IMG/VR virus record: IMGVR_UViG_3300032731_000114
Coordinates: 1-36,252 of that record
DNA: 36,252 bases
Reading direction: 5' to 3' (one strand)
Source of the DNA: a virus
Part shown: positions 9,520 to 21,500 of the stretch, one piece after another
Numbering within the stretch: position 1 is the first letter of the stretch
How the letters are laid out: each line of letters starts with the position of its first letter
Program-made: the position numbers and the translations under genes
Notes under the pieces: model-generated
Database searches by the model: none
What the model saw: only the letters and a program-made list of their open reading frames with translations
What the model was told of the DNA's origin: nothing

Positions 9520-11979
9520 ATGGTCGATCCTACTGGTCGCAGCCATATCCCCCAGGCCAAGATTGAGGCTGAACTTGGACGGGCGTCCAGGGCCAAGCAG
9601 ATGTCCCCGAGCCGGGGTACTTCAGCCTATGCCCTCGGCATGTGTCGGGTCGTCGAGGTCAACTATGAGGAGTTCCTTGTCACCCTTCGGGTCGTCCAGG
9701 GGGCCGATGATGAGTACGAGCACGTCCCGGTGCCCCTCACCTTCCCCGGAGCGGGAGCACGGCATTTCTTCGGGGCGATGCCTCAGATCGGCGACTACTG
9801 CGTGGTGGGGTGGACTCCCCAGGAGAGTGCAGGAACGGGACGAGATCCTATTGGGTCCCGCATCCCCATCATTGTGTCGTGGGTTATCCCTGGTGCATGG
9901 CCTGGACAGGATTGGCTCACCACCCAGGACTTCGAGGCCGACGAGTACGACTTCACCGAGAAGGGCTCCTCCATGGTGGAAGGAGCCCACGTCCGAGTCC
10001 GCCATAAGCTCCCCCATTTGCAGCCTGGGAACATCGCTGCCTGTTCAGCTCAGGGCTCCGACCTGTTCCTCGACGAGGGGGTGCTCCTAGCCAACCGGCG
10101 TGGCAATGAAATTCGTCTCCGGGACCAGGACCAGGCGTTCGTGCTCCGTTCCCTCCAGCAGTTCCATGTGGGAGCGGGCTTCCGGATCTACGGCGGCATG
10201 GTCCAGCGGGATGCCACCCTCCTGGCCACCCAGGTCGTGTCCGACGGCAAGCGGTGGGATGGCAACCGCATCGTGGACGGCGATGGAGAGCCCATTCCTA
10301 TCCAAGACCTGGAGGAGTGGTCGGGATACCCCCAAGGGGCTCTCCTCCCAGCCGAGCTGCTCCGCCGGAACTACACCAGTCAGGGGCTTGGGGGTGCGGC
10401 CTTTGCGTTGCCGAAGAACCTGGACCCCTATGCCATCCTTGGACAGGGCTTGTTCCTCGATGGGTCCGGGCTCGTTGCAGCAGGCCACGGCACGGACGCC
10501 GTGTACGGTGGCAAGGGTATGTACCGGGTGGCGGCCACAGGGACAGTCAACTCGGTGGCGAACGGAAACGACCTGCCGACGTTCACCGAACATCGGCTGG
10601 AAGTGGCCCACACCTCGGATGGTCGCCTCCCGGTGACGGAGCAGACCGACGGTTTCGATGCGGACCGACTCCCCAAGAACCCGGAAGGGGCAGCCGTCAC
10701 CGATTTGTCCCAGAACCGGCCCTACGTCGAGGTCGTTCACGGCAGCGTGGTGGGGAACGATCCCTTCACTCAGGAGGGGAGATCCCAGTACGGCCTCCCC
10801 CTGGCTCCCGAGGTGATGACCATCGACAACGAGGCCACCGGGTCCGTGTCGGTGGCTCCACAGCTTGTCCCCAACCCCTCGGACTGGAGAGCACAGGCCG
10901 CCTCGTTGTTCCGCATTCGTCCGCCGATGGACAACTGGGGAAGCGGGGCCTTCTGTGCCTTCACGAAGGACGGTCGCTTCAAGGGCTACCTCGGTGGAGA
11001 CCCCAAGGAGGACTCCCTCCAGCTCGCTTGCGAGGGCAATGCCCGAATCGCTCTCGGAGGACAGTTGTTCCTCCAGTTCCACGGACCGCTGAAGATCAAC
11101 CACGCCTCCCAGGGGGATGAATCTAACCGGGGCCTGATTTTCCGCAGCTCCACATCAGCGGTGGTGATCGAGGGCGGCGGGGTTTTAGAGGACGATACCC
11201 AGGTCCAGAACCTCTCGCCGTCTAGCCCTGATGGGATGCCGGATGACAAACCCAGCGTCCTGATCAAGGGGCAGAACGCGGTCAACATCGAGGCCAACAC
11301 GGCGGTCAACATCGACGGCGGTCAGCGGGCTTCGATGAAGGCGTCCCAGGCCATCATCAACGGGACCAACAACACCCAGGTCAAGGCGGGGGATCGCCTC
11401 TCCCTGAGCGGCAAGCAGCATGAGCTGACGGTCACGGGGAGGAGCAATCAGAGCTTCTCGGGGCCGAAGGACTCCAACATCTCGGACCTCCCCTTGCGGG
11501 AGACCACGTTCACGGGGTCGATGATCCCGCCCGATTCGGACGTGGACAAGCACACCTACGAGGTGGGCAGTCGCAAGGAGGTGTTCAACGCCGGGAACCA
11601 CCACACCCAGATGCAGGTCGGCGACATGACCTACGAGACCCTGGGTGGGACGTGGAAGGCCAAGTCGGTGGAGAACACCGCCGCCATGTCCCCAAGCGGT
11701 TGGGATGTGTCCGTGACGAGCGGGACGGTTGCGGTGGAGGCCAAGGCGGGAGCAGCAACCCTGAAGGGCTCCGTGTCGGCCACGGTGTCGAGTCAGGGAC
11801 GGGCCACGGTGAGCGGAGCATCTGGGGTGACTCTGGGTGGACCAGTCGAAGGAACGAAGCTGGGCGGTATCGTCAGTGGTGGGGACCAAAACCCCATCAA
11901 CGGTCAGCCTCTCAGCTCGCCCCTCAACGGGAAGATGGGCAGCTCGGGACATACCCTCGGTCCGGCGGTGAGCACATGA
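9520..11979 (+). CDS. Baseplate central spike (gp5/gpV/VgrG-like), OB domain plus beta-helix needle
   Basis: This 819-aa protein is the likely membrane-piercing spike under the hub. Residues about 43-125 form an OB-fold of the Phage_base_V type: GMCRVVEVNYEEFLVTLRVV, then VPVPLTFPGAGARHFFGAMP, QIGDYCVVGW and RIPIIVSWV. A middle domain at about 185-285 contains GVLLANRRGNEIRLRDQDQA and YGGMVQRDATLL. The C-terminal part from about 585 is a repetitive beta region with alternating Val/Ile and small residues (NAVNIEANTAVNIDGGQ, later VSVTSGTVAVEAKAGAA and VSATVSSQGRATVSGAS), as expected of the triple-stranded beta-helix needle of T4 gp5-like spikes. No lysozyme domain is in this chain, unlike T4 gp5; that activity appears to be in the hub upstream. 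Start: ATG 9520, 6 nt after the hub stop, with GGGAGAGGGG at 9501-9510. The stop overlaps the next ATG (ATGA). Confidence 0.85.
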   Translation: MVDPTGRSHIPQAKIEAELGRASRAKQMSPSRGTSAYALGMCRVVEVNYEEFLVTLRVVQGADDEYEHVPVPLTFPGAGARHFFGAMPQIGDYCVVGWTPQESAGTGRDPIGSRIPIIVSWVIPGAWPGQDWLTTQDFEADEYDFTEKGSSMVEGAHVRVRHKLPHLQPGNIAACSAQGSDLFLDEGVLLANRRGNEIRLRDQDQAFVLRSLQQFHVGAGFRIYGGMVQRDATLLATQVVSDGKRWDGNRIVDGDGEPIPIQDLEEWSGYPQGALLPAELLRRNYTSQGLGGAAFALPKNLDPYAILGQGLFLDGSGLVAAGHGTDAVYGGKGMYRVAATGTVNSVANGNDLPTFTEHRLEVAHTSDGRLPVTEQTDGFDADRLPKNPEGAAVTDLSQNRPYVEVVHGSVVGNDPFTQEGRSQYGLPLAPEVMTIDNEATGSVSVAPQLVPNPSDWRAQAASLFRIRPPMDNWGSGAFCAFTKDGRFKGYLGGDPKEDSLQLACEGNARIALGGQLFLQFHGPLKINHASQGDESNRGLIFRSSTSAVVIEGGGVLEDDTQVQNLSPSSPDGMPDDKPSVLIKGQNAVNIEANTAVNIDGGQRASMKASQAIINGTNNTQVKAGDRLSLSGKQHELTVTGRSNQSFSGPKDSNISDLPLRETTFTGSMIPPDSDVDKHTYEVGSRKEVFNAGNHHTQMQVGDMTYETLGGTWKAKSVENTAAMSPSGWDVSVTSGTVAVEAKAGAATLKGSVSATVSSQGRATVSGASGVTLGGPVEGTKLGGIVSGGDQNPINGQPLSSPLNGKMGSSGHTLGPAVST

Positions 11980-12566
11980 GTTTGTCGGGAGCCCAGGTGA
12001 GCGGGGACATGGCGTTGGCGGCCACCTTCTTCGGGTGGAACGGCACGTCGATGAACCGGCTCGCCCAGGTGGTGGGCCAGGCGGTCTACGAGTGGGCCAT
12101 CATCCCGACCAACATGGCCCTGACTGGTAACGTCAAGGGGACCGCCGGAGCGGGGAAGGTGAGTGGGAAGCTGATTGTGCCACCAGGAGCGGACATCATC
12201 CTGGTGGAGTTCAAGGCATCGGGTATCGAGGGGACGCAAGCAGCTTCTCTGGCGTCCCTCGTGTCCACGGGGGTCTCGATGGCCTTCACGAAGGCGGGGC
12301 AGTACGAGGGGACCTCGACCGGCGTGAGCATCGGAGTGGACAACTCGAAAGTATCTCTGGTGAATGCCAAGACGTTGGGGTTCCAACTGATGGCGTCCTT
12401 GAGCCAGGTGTTCGGGGCACAGGGAACGGCGGCGAGCTTGTTGTTCTCGGCGATGTCGAAGGGTATCGCCAAGCAGCTTAAACGGGGAACAGGTGTGGGA
12501 GCGGTGACACCCGTGACAGCAGGGGTCTTCCCCTCTACCGGCACAAGCGCGAGCAAGGTGGTCTAG
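11976..12566 (+). CDS. Unknown 196-aa tail/baseplate protein following the spike
   Basis: I do not recognise this family. The start is taken as ATG 11976 because it makes an ATGA overlap with the spike stop; the frame is open further upstream (to 11652), but that part lies entirely over spike coding sequence and is probably spurious. The protein begins MSLSGAQVSGDMALAATFFG, has Gly/Ala/Lys beta stretches (GNVKGTAGAGKVSGKLIVPP), and two Ala/Ser/Leu-rich segments that look like amphipathic helices (TQAASLASLVSTGVSMAF at about 89-106 and QLMASLSQVFGAQGTAASLL further on), ending in KQLKRGTG and a Ser/Thr-rich tail. In many contractile systems a PAAR tip protein is encoded next to the spike, but I see no PAAR His/Cys pattern here. 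Position suggests a spike-tip, spike-assembly or hub accessory role; this is inference. Confidence 0.6.
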   Translation: MSLSGAQVSGDMALAATFFGWNGTSMNRLAQVVGQAVYEWAIIPTNMALTGNVKGTAGAGKVSGKLIVPPGADIILVEFKASGIEGTQAASLASLVSTGVSMAFTKAGQYEGTSTGVSIGVDNSKVSLVNAKTLGFQLMASLSQVFGAQGTAASLLFSAMSKGIAKQLKRGTGVGAVTPVTAGVFPSTGTSASKVV

Positions 12567-12569
12567 CAG

Positions 12570-15500
12570 ATGGGATTTGATCTGAGCGGATACGTGCTCC
12601 GAGGAGCGATGGCGGCCAACGCCAACTCGCAGACGACGGCCTTGGCCGAGAGCGGTGTGGTGCGGGACATGAAGCCCGTGCCCGGCTCTTGGACAATGGA
12701 GCCCTACAGCCCCCCCCTGGTGGAGCTGGACGCCGATCAGTACCGAGCGGCCATCCTCGATGCTCCTGGTGAGATCACGACCGAGTACCTGGTCTGGGCT
12801 GCCAACTCGGCCCAGCTCGGCATCATCGACACGACTGACCCCAACTGGCTGAAGATCGACGGCTCTGGGTTCATCCCAGAAGGCTCGATGACGGTCGAGG
12901 ACGCCCAGGGGAACTTCTACAACGACGGCACCAACCGGGTGATCGTGACGGACAACGGTGGCCGGGCCATCTCGGACATCGAGGCCATCCAGGTCAAGGT
13001 GCAGGGGACGCTCCTTCCACTGACCATCCCCTCGGCGTGGTTCACCTCGGTGGATGCGAACGCAGGGCTCGTCGAGGTCAACCAGGCGTTCCTCGATGCG
13101 AACCTCGGTGGTGGGCTCTCCCAGAGCCGGGGTGACGCCATCGTGGGGGTGGCGTACTTCGTGTCCTCTTCCCGCTTCTGGTGGACGAGGAACGATGTCT
13201 ACGAGACCCGCTTCGGGTGGAACGGTCGGAACCAGCGGTGGGAGCCCTTCAAGGGAACCGGCGTTCGGGACATCGGCCTTCTCGACTTCGACGGGGAGTA
13301 CGTGCTCTCTCCGCTGCCCACAGGGACCAGCATCGGCTCGTACCTGCCTGGTGTAGCTGGAGACCCCACCCAGTACGCCATGGTCCGCATCGGTCGGGTG
13401 CCGGACAGCGGCTCGTACCCGGTGGCGGAGAGCACGAGCCCCACGGGTTTCTCGGGTCTCCTCGTCGTGGACGATGACGAAGCGGGTGAGGTCTACGACT
13501 TCAGCGGTTCAACCCCCCCTCTGGCCGGGATCGTGGGTTTCTCCACGGGCCAGATCCAATGGAACCCGGCCTTCGTGCAGGAGTTCGCTGGGGAACACGT
13601 CTGGTACAGCTACCGGAGCTTCGAGGAGCAGGCGGACGGAATCGTAGCTCCTCTCCTCGATGCCAAGACGGGACCCTTGTTCGTGGCCCCGATCCCCAGT
13701 CCCGAGGACTACCCCTTCATCCGAATCGGGACACGGAGTCACCTGTCTCCGATCCTGGTCGAGACTGATGCCGAGCTGGAGACCCTGACCCTTTCCGAGA
13801 CCGAGGTGGGGGTCTCCCTCGCCTCCGGCAAGCTCCTGTTCCCTCCGGACCTGGTAGCCAAAGCGGACCCGACCTCCCTGGACTTCGATCCCAACTACCT
13901 GGCGGCGACCGTCCTCTACGATGGAGTGGCCCTCAACCAAGCCCCGCAACCCGCCAGGGAACCCGTGAAGCTGGTGGACAACCTCGGGAACCCTGCGGTC
14001 GCTCCTCTGCCGCCCTTCTTCGATCTGTTCGTTCCCGAGGCCGACCCCTTCGGGGCAGATGGCCTGGGCGTGTCGGGGATGCTCCACGTCCTCGACGGCA
14101 CGGGGGCAGTCCCGACGGTGACGGCCCAGCCACCGGGCGTCCGGCCTGGTGGGGATAACAGCCTGTTCACCACCACGGGATTGATCCGTGAGGCCGAAGT
14201 CCGTGACCTGGGAGCGGAGAACGTCACCATTGGAGACACATTCCTGTTCGCCTCCATCCGGGCAATCGAACAGCTCGAAGTGGTGGACACCGAGCTGGAT
14301 GTCCCCGAGTTCACCTTCAAGGTCAAGGGCGGTCGAGCGGTTGTGGCCCGTCAGGCGAGTCCCTTCTACGTGGGGTCTGGCACAGGCTCGAAGGCCAAGC
14401 TGAACTTCAACGCCGCCCGGAAGGTGCCGCCTGGGGACAACCTCTACTTCCTCCAGGCCCTCCTGAAGCCCTCCCGATATACGACAAAGGGCCGGATGTA
14501 CTCCCGCGTCCGGGACGAGTTCACCCTCGACGGCAACGAAGGGCTCTACCTCGCTATCAACGGAACGCCCTACCAGTGGAGTGCTGCAACTCTGGGAGCT
14601 GGCACCTTCTCGGCAGAGGAAGTATCGGCCAGTATCCTCAATGATTCCGCTGCCTTGAGCGGCCCGCCCAACCCCATCTCCAGTGACCCAGATGCCAACG
14701 TGTGGGCCTTGCACGGCCACATTGTGGTGGAGACTCTTTCGGCGGGTGGCGTCATCGAGATCGGCTGGGGGTCGATCCCGAGTGAGAGGGAATTCTCTGG
14801 GGCGGCGGCTCTGGGGCTCTTGCCGGGGTGGCGGGTCGAAGCGGGTGCCGGGACGTGGCGTGCGGACTCGGGCATGAGTTTCGGGGTGCATCGGAGCCCG
14901 CTCAACCGGGACTACAGCGAGGCGGTCTCCGACTTCCAGAACCGCTACCGATTCACCGACCAGCTCTTGACGGGGAGCAACGGCCTGCAAGCCCAGCCGG
15001 TGTTGAACCTCGACTACCCGCCCCTCCAAGACGTGGCGGGGTACGACACCAATGTGTTCTTCCGGCTGACGACGGCAGTTCGGAACGGTCCCACTGTGAC
15101 GCTGGTGGCGACCTACCTGGAGAACCTCATTGATGTGGCGTACCGCTTCGAGGAGGACCACTTCCTCTGGCTCGAACGGGATTCGAACGTCGTTGCCATC
15201 GAGCAACCGATCCAGGCCCTTACCTTGGGACAGCTCAACGTGCTGCCCGAGACCATGCTCGGGGTCGAGCCCAACCCACAGGGCGGCCTCTCTGTCTCGA
15301 TGGGAGGTCCCTACGAGGCTTTGACCCAGGGTAGCGACTACCTCCTCCCTGATGATGGAGCGGCGGGGTACGCCCTCCTGGTCGAGGAGATCGCCGGACT
15401 GATCGGCATGGGGTCGAGGGGCTCCTGGGTCGAGGGAACGACGACCTTCTTCAATGACTTTCAGGCCGGGCAGGCGAACTTCACGGCCCTTGGGGTCACC

Positions 15501-18500
15501 AAAGGTGACCTGTTGAAAATCCCGTCGGGGGATTCGGAAGGCTGGTACACGGTTTCCATGACCCCGACGGTGCCGGACGACCTGGATGTGACCCCGACTT
15601 TCCTGGCGGACTCCGGGGATCGCCTGGCCTCGTGGGAGGTCTACGACGGCTACCCGGATGACGTGTATGACCCGTCGATCCTCGCCGACGTGCAGTTCGT
15701 GGACTTCAACCACCTTCCAGAGGAGGTGTTCCACATCCGGCGATTGTCCCCGCTCGGGACAATTCCCAAGACCCCGGTAGCTCAGGAGGCGGATCGCCTC
15801 CAGGCGGTGGTGACGGATGCCCTCCTGAGCAACCGCCCTATCGCCATCCGGTATACGTTGACGGGAACCAACCCGGACAACCTCGCCTCGTTGACCCCGT
15901 TGCCGGACAGCGAGCTGGGGACCATCGCCAACGACTCGCTCTACGTGCCTGGTGCAGTTCCCCGCTCGCCCTTCAATCTCCGGTTTACCGACGAGGCGTT
16001 CGCCATCCTGGTGGGGGACACGCGGTTCGAACACGGGGTGGATCTGACGGGCGTGACCCAGTTCAGCAACCCCTTCCCGGCGAACGAGATCGAGTACCTG
16101 ACCACGACCGGTGAGCTGAAGTTCGGCTCCCAGGTGCTCACCGACTACGACCAGTCCCTCGTCTACTGGGTAGGTGAGTTCCTCGACCCTACCCTCCTGG
16201 CGGCCCAGACGGTGGAGTACGACCCGAGCACGGGATACCTGAACATCTCCGAGGCCGACATGCTGGCCCATCCCTCGGAGGAGGTGTACTTCGTCGAGCA
16301 GATGGTCACGGAGCAGCGGACGGACGTGGCCTTCTCCCCGATGGCCAGCTCGTTCGCCTTCTTGCGGCCCAACCGAGATCGCCAGATCGTCGAGGTGGAC
16401 TTCCTCGAAGCGGACCCGGCGGGGCACAAGAAGCTGGACGACGAGGGGAACCCCATCGAGGTCCGGGGCCTTTTGCCGGTGTTCGTCAAGGGTGAGCAAG
16501 CCACGAGGGTCGATTCCAAGACCTACAGCTTCAACCCAGTGGACACGGACGGCTTCCGCAGGACGGTGTTCGAGGCGGTGGAACCGACGGTCTGGGTGGA
16601 CGACTTCATCCAGAACTTCGGCACCGAGGACATGACCATCGACTTCGAGGCCAACGAGCTGCACTTCTTGGTAGACCTCGAAGCCACGTCTGCCGTCCGG
16701 ATCTCCTACGCCGTGGTCAATGCCTTCGGTGGGGAGAAGGCGTACTCCTCGGGGACGTACCCGGCCTACCGTCCGCCCTTCTTCTTGGAAGAAGGGCAAG
16801 ACGTGTTCGTGCTGGAGACCGACCGTACTGGGGACATCCGGAACGGGATGCTGATGCGGTTGGGGGGTAATCCCTTCTACATCAAGTGGGTGGTCTACGA
16901 CTCGGCCACGGACCAGACGACGGTGACGGTGTTCCCAACTCCCATCACCGAGGTGGGTTCCAGAGCGCCTGGAAACGATGTTCTCACCCTCCTCACCGAC
17001 AGGCCGGTTGCGACCGAGGTGGATGGGGTGCCCGTCCTGGATGCTCCTGCGGGCTTCCTGATGCTCGTCGAGGTGGACTGGGAGCCCGTGGATCGGGGGC
17101 AAACTACCATCGACTTCCAGGGGGACGTGACCCAGTTCGCGGTGCCGGGACATCTGCTGGACCTGGGTGGTGAGCCCCACATCATTTCCGATGCCCAGAT
17201 CTCGGAAGATGGTCAGGTCACGACGGTGCAGGTCACTTCGCCCTTCACGACGGGGTTCGCCATGGAGGAGGAGCACGAGGTCAAGCTCTCGGTCCGCCCC
17301 ATGTACCCGCCGATGCCAAGGCAGTTCCTCGGGCTGGGGGCCTTCGTCGAGAGCGAGGAATTCGAGTTGATCTTGTTGGGTGAGCTGAATGAAGAGGGGA
17401 ATGAGCTGCCAGGAAGGAGCTTGATCCTCGGCATCGAGTACACGGTGGATTCGGACACGGGCAACGTCACGTTGCTGGAGCCCATCCAAGCTCCGCTGAT
17501 GCCCAACCAGAAGCTCCTGTTCCGTCACACCAGGCTGGACACCTTGAAGCCTGGCTTCCTCAAGGGACGCCTGAGCTTGCCCAGGTACTCGACCCTCTAT
17601 CGCTACAACACGGTGCCCAGTACGGCCAATGGGCTGCTGGGCGGTGTCTTGGAAGCCTCCTACAGCTTCTACTCACCGGACTCCTTCTACTGCCGCATCC
17701 TCCCGATGGAGGAGTACGCCCCCGAGGTGGCTCAGGCTGTGGCAGGAACGCTCTCTGCCCTACAAGCAGGCCAGGGTCCCACCGTGACTACGGGAGCTGA
17801 AGTCGAACAAGAGCAAGGTCTGGAGAGCCTCACGACCCAGCGATCTGACTTGACGGACACGGACCGGGGTGCTCGCTCCTTCCTGACGTACTACAACCAG
17901 GTGGTCGAGACCTTCGAGCAGGTCATCGAGGCGATCCGTGGGGACGTAATCGGAGATCGTCACGGCAAGTTCCGTTTCTTCGTGGGGCGAGACAAGCTCT
18001 ACACGCCACCAGGCTACGAGGACAGCATCACGGGGCTCCTGAACGCCAGGAACCTGTGGTCCGAGGTATTCCAGGAGGCTGCCTCGTACCTGACGCCTCC
18101 GTTCGAGTCGCCGATCCTCGAAGACGATCCGCTGCTAAACCCGCTGTTCGCCACCGTGCTTCTCGCCAAGCTGGAGGGTATCCCTGGTACGCCGTGGATG
18201 ATGGACCCGGTGGTGCTCGACATCCTGGCCGAGCGGCAGAAGATCCTGATCTCTAACGACATCGACGACCGGGTGATCGTGGGTCTTGCTCGTCCGGAGT
18301 TCCGATGGGACCCCATCCTCGGGCCGGTGTTCCGTCCCAAGGGTGATTTCGACCGGATGGCTTCGCCCCATCCGTTGTCCCGCCTGTTCCCCGAGCGCAC
18401 GCGAGCGTTCTTCTTGTCTTACCCTGGGCTGAAGTCGAACCCGGCTCTCCGTGACCCGGTGAACAACAGCATCGAGCGGAAGGTCTGGGCGGGGAACTAC

Positions 18501-21500
18501 TCGTTCCTCACCGAGATGGAGCGGCCCACCTTCTCCTGGGAGCAGGGGCTCACACCGCCCACCTTCGCTTCGACCTTCCAGACGGAGATCGGGGCCATCT
18601 CGAACCCCGTGCTGGGCACCATCGACCAGATCCGCAACATCTTCTTGGACAAGAGGCGTCCCCGAGCCCGTGTCTGGAACTACTATCCGGACGGCATCGA
18701 GCAAGACCAGTTCGGCACGGGCTTCCCCGCTGCGGACATCACTCGACCTGCGGCGGTCCTGACGCCACTCCTGATCGCCGATTTCCCGGTGGACCCTGAG
18801 ACCGGCGGACCGGACATGAGCCGGTTCATCGCCAACAGCGGGGATCTCGAAGACCTGACCACGGGGGATGCGGCTCTGCGGACTCCGGCCTGGTCCGACT
18901 TCCCAGACCCCGTGATGCTCCTCAAGGGCATCCCGGACGGCCAGACGTTCATCCTGGGATACCGGGGTGGCTCTGCCACGGGCGCTGGGGGTTCAGTCCG
19001 ACGCTCTGGAGTGTTCCTCGACACCGTGCAGGACGGGGTGATCATCACCTTCAAGTCCCTGACCAAGCTCGGGGACGACATCCCCATCAACGACGCTGCG
19101 GACATCCTGGTACTCGACGATTTCGAGACCGGTGGGGAGATGACCCTGGAACGTGGGGACACCCTGGCCGCCATGTCCCCATCGCTGATGCCGGTGGAGA
19201 TGGACGAGCCCCCGACCAACGAGCAGCTCAACCTCCTGAAGGCGTCTTCCCCCAACTACCGACGAGGGTTCGACGTGGGCATCCGGCGGAAGGCGGGCGT
19301 CCTTCGAGACCTCTCATTGCCGGGTGGGGATGACGACATCCCGTTCGACCTTCAGAGACTCTTTGCCCAGAACACACCGTTGCCCATGTCCGAGCTGGAG
19401 GGCTTCGTTGAGTTCGCCAATGGAGATGTCTCCCCGCTCCAGATTCCGGCCCTGCTGGGAGAGACCAAGGATGACACGGGCGACTGGCAGATTCCCTACC
19501 TGACGTTGGGGAACACCGAGAAGGACCGCTTCCAGGAGATCCAGATCGGTATCTCCAAGGTCATCGGGACCATGAGTGCCGACGGCACCCAGTACGTGTA
19601 CCCCAACGAGGTCCGGGGTGCCGACGGGGCCATCGACACGGTGGGAGGTGCTCTGCAAGTCCCAGCCACGTTGGTCACGGGGGTCAACTACCAGCCGACG
19701 GGAGTGGGTACGGGATTCGTGGACGAGTACGACCTCCTGCTGATGGAGTACGGCTCTCCGGCGGCTCTGCCCCAGGCCAGCCAGGGTTGGCTCTCGGTGG
19801 GACGCATTCAGGCGGACCCCCTCTCGACCGATAGCCTGGTCGAGCCCCCGAGGTTCGTGACCCAGACGGCCCAGGGGGACGCGATCCGGTACACGATGGA
19901 CAACGCCATCGTTCACATCGTCACGCCGCCGCCTACAGCCCCGTTTACGATGGTCAACACCAGTGGTTGTCAGATCACGGTGGACAAGAGTGCTGGCGTG
20001 GGAAATCCCGGCATCTCGACCTTCGCCATGGACTCCATTGGGCAGCTCCGCCTTGATGACGGGGCCGGTGGAGCAGGCGTTGGCGGCTTGAACGACCTGT
20101 TCGTTAACACCAATGTTATCACTCTGGAGCTGTGGGCTCGGGAAGCCATCGGGCCTGTTGTTCCTGGGGACATCGTACTGACCATCACCTTCGACGCGAG
20201 CGGTGGTGGGACGGTCACGGGGCCGGACGGTGTGGTGGTTCCCGTTACGGTGATCTTCGGAACGGGAGTGGCAGACAAGAGCATCCAGGTCACGGGCTAC
20301 AACGTGGGCACGGAGTTCTTCGACCTTCCGGCCCATCCCGAGATGCCGAGCACGGACACGGGCGGTGGAGTGTGGGTCACGGACTATGCCTACGACCTCC
20401 GCATCCACCTCGACACGTACACGGCAGGGACAGGGGCCTCGGTCACGGGCTACATCTCCAGCGACCGCCTGACCTTCAACGACGTGGTGGACCTGCGGAC
20501 CTCCTTTGAGCGGGGTGCGGTGCATCCTGTGGGCGGCCAGTCGGTCCAACTGGAGCTGATCGTCTACGAGTGCCTGACTGAGAGCGACCCGGCCAGCACC
20601 ATCAACCGAGACATCAACGGGGCGGGTCCTGTGCCCCTGACGTTCCTCACTCGGGCGGACGACTACCTGGAGCCCTGGCTGCAGGGGACATCCGACAATG
20701 GCATCGGCATCTGGGTGGACGCCACGGGTGTCGGAGCTGGGGATGAGCTGGGAGCTATCCGGGTGATGGCATTCGAGGGCTACGGGGACACGCCCATCGT
20801 GGACTCGGACCTCCGCTTCAGCCTGATCCCGTCCTCGAACAAGGACGAGATCGGGACACCGGACCCCAACGGCGAGATCTGTGAGGGGACGGCTTTGGTC
20901 CGAGACACCCTCCAGAGCATCTTCTGGGAAGTGACTCCCTCCTTGGGAGCGGTCTCGAAGATCCAACACGGGGATGTGGTCGAAGTCCTGAGCGGTTCCA
21001 CGGTGGCAGGGACCATCAAGGCGGGGACGTACCTGGTGCGGCACGCGGTCGAGGAGAACACGGGGCCAGTGGTGGTGCTGCCAAGGCCCGTTCGAGCCTT
21101 GACCCTCCTGACGGTAGCCTCCGCCACGGGCTGGGCCGACATGCGGTTCCCCAAGATCGCCAACACGACCGATGGGGCTGACCCGGCGATCAACGACACG
21201 GCGGATACGGTGCGGCTCACCGACATCTACGACACCGAGCTGACGGGTGTATCCCCGACAGGGAATGCCTTTGCGGCACCTGGTGGGACCGACCACTACA
21301 TCTACTTCGTCACGACCAACGATGGAGCGGACAGCTTCACCGTTCGGGCCTTGTACACGGCCATCGAGACCAACCCGGTGTCTCCCAACTACCGCAAGGT
21401 GACGCTGGACAACACCAGCTTCGAGGACGAGACCGGGGCTGGGATCTCCGCTGCAACCTTCTACGCTGCCCTGAGCGAAGGCATGGCGGTCTCGGGGATG

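Noticed and set aside
11652-11975. Upstream extension of the 196-aa gene by 108 codons
   Set aside because: Lies entirely within the spike needle coding region; ATG 11976 with an ATGA overlap is the natural start.
13509-17528. Very long antisense open frame (1339 codons) opposite the giant gene
   Set aside because: Codon bias of a GC-rich gene on the opposite strand leaves few stops. The product is rich in R, H, V, D and E without domain pattern, and it lies fully inside a convincing + strand gene.
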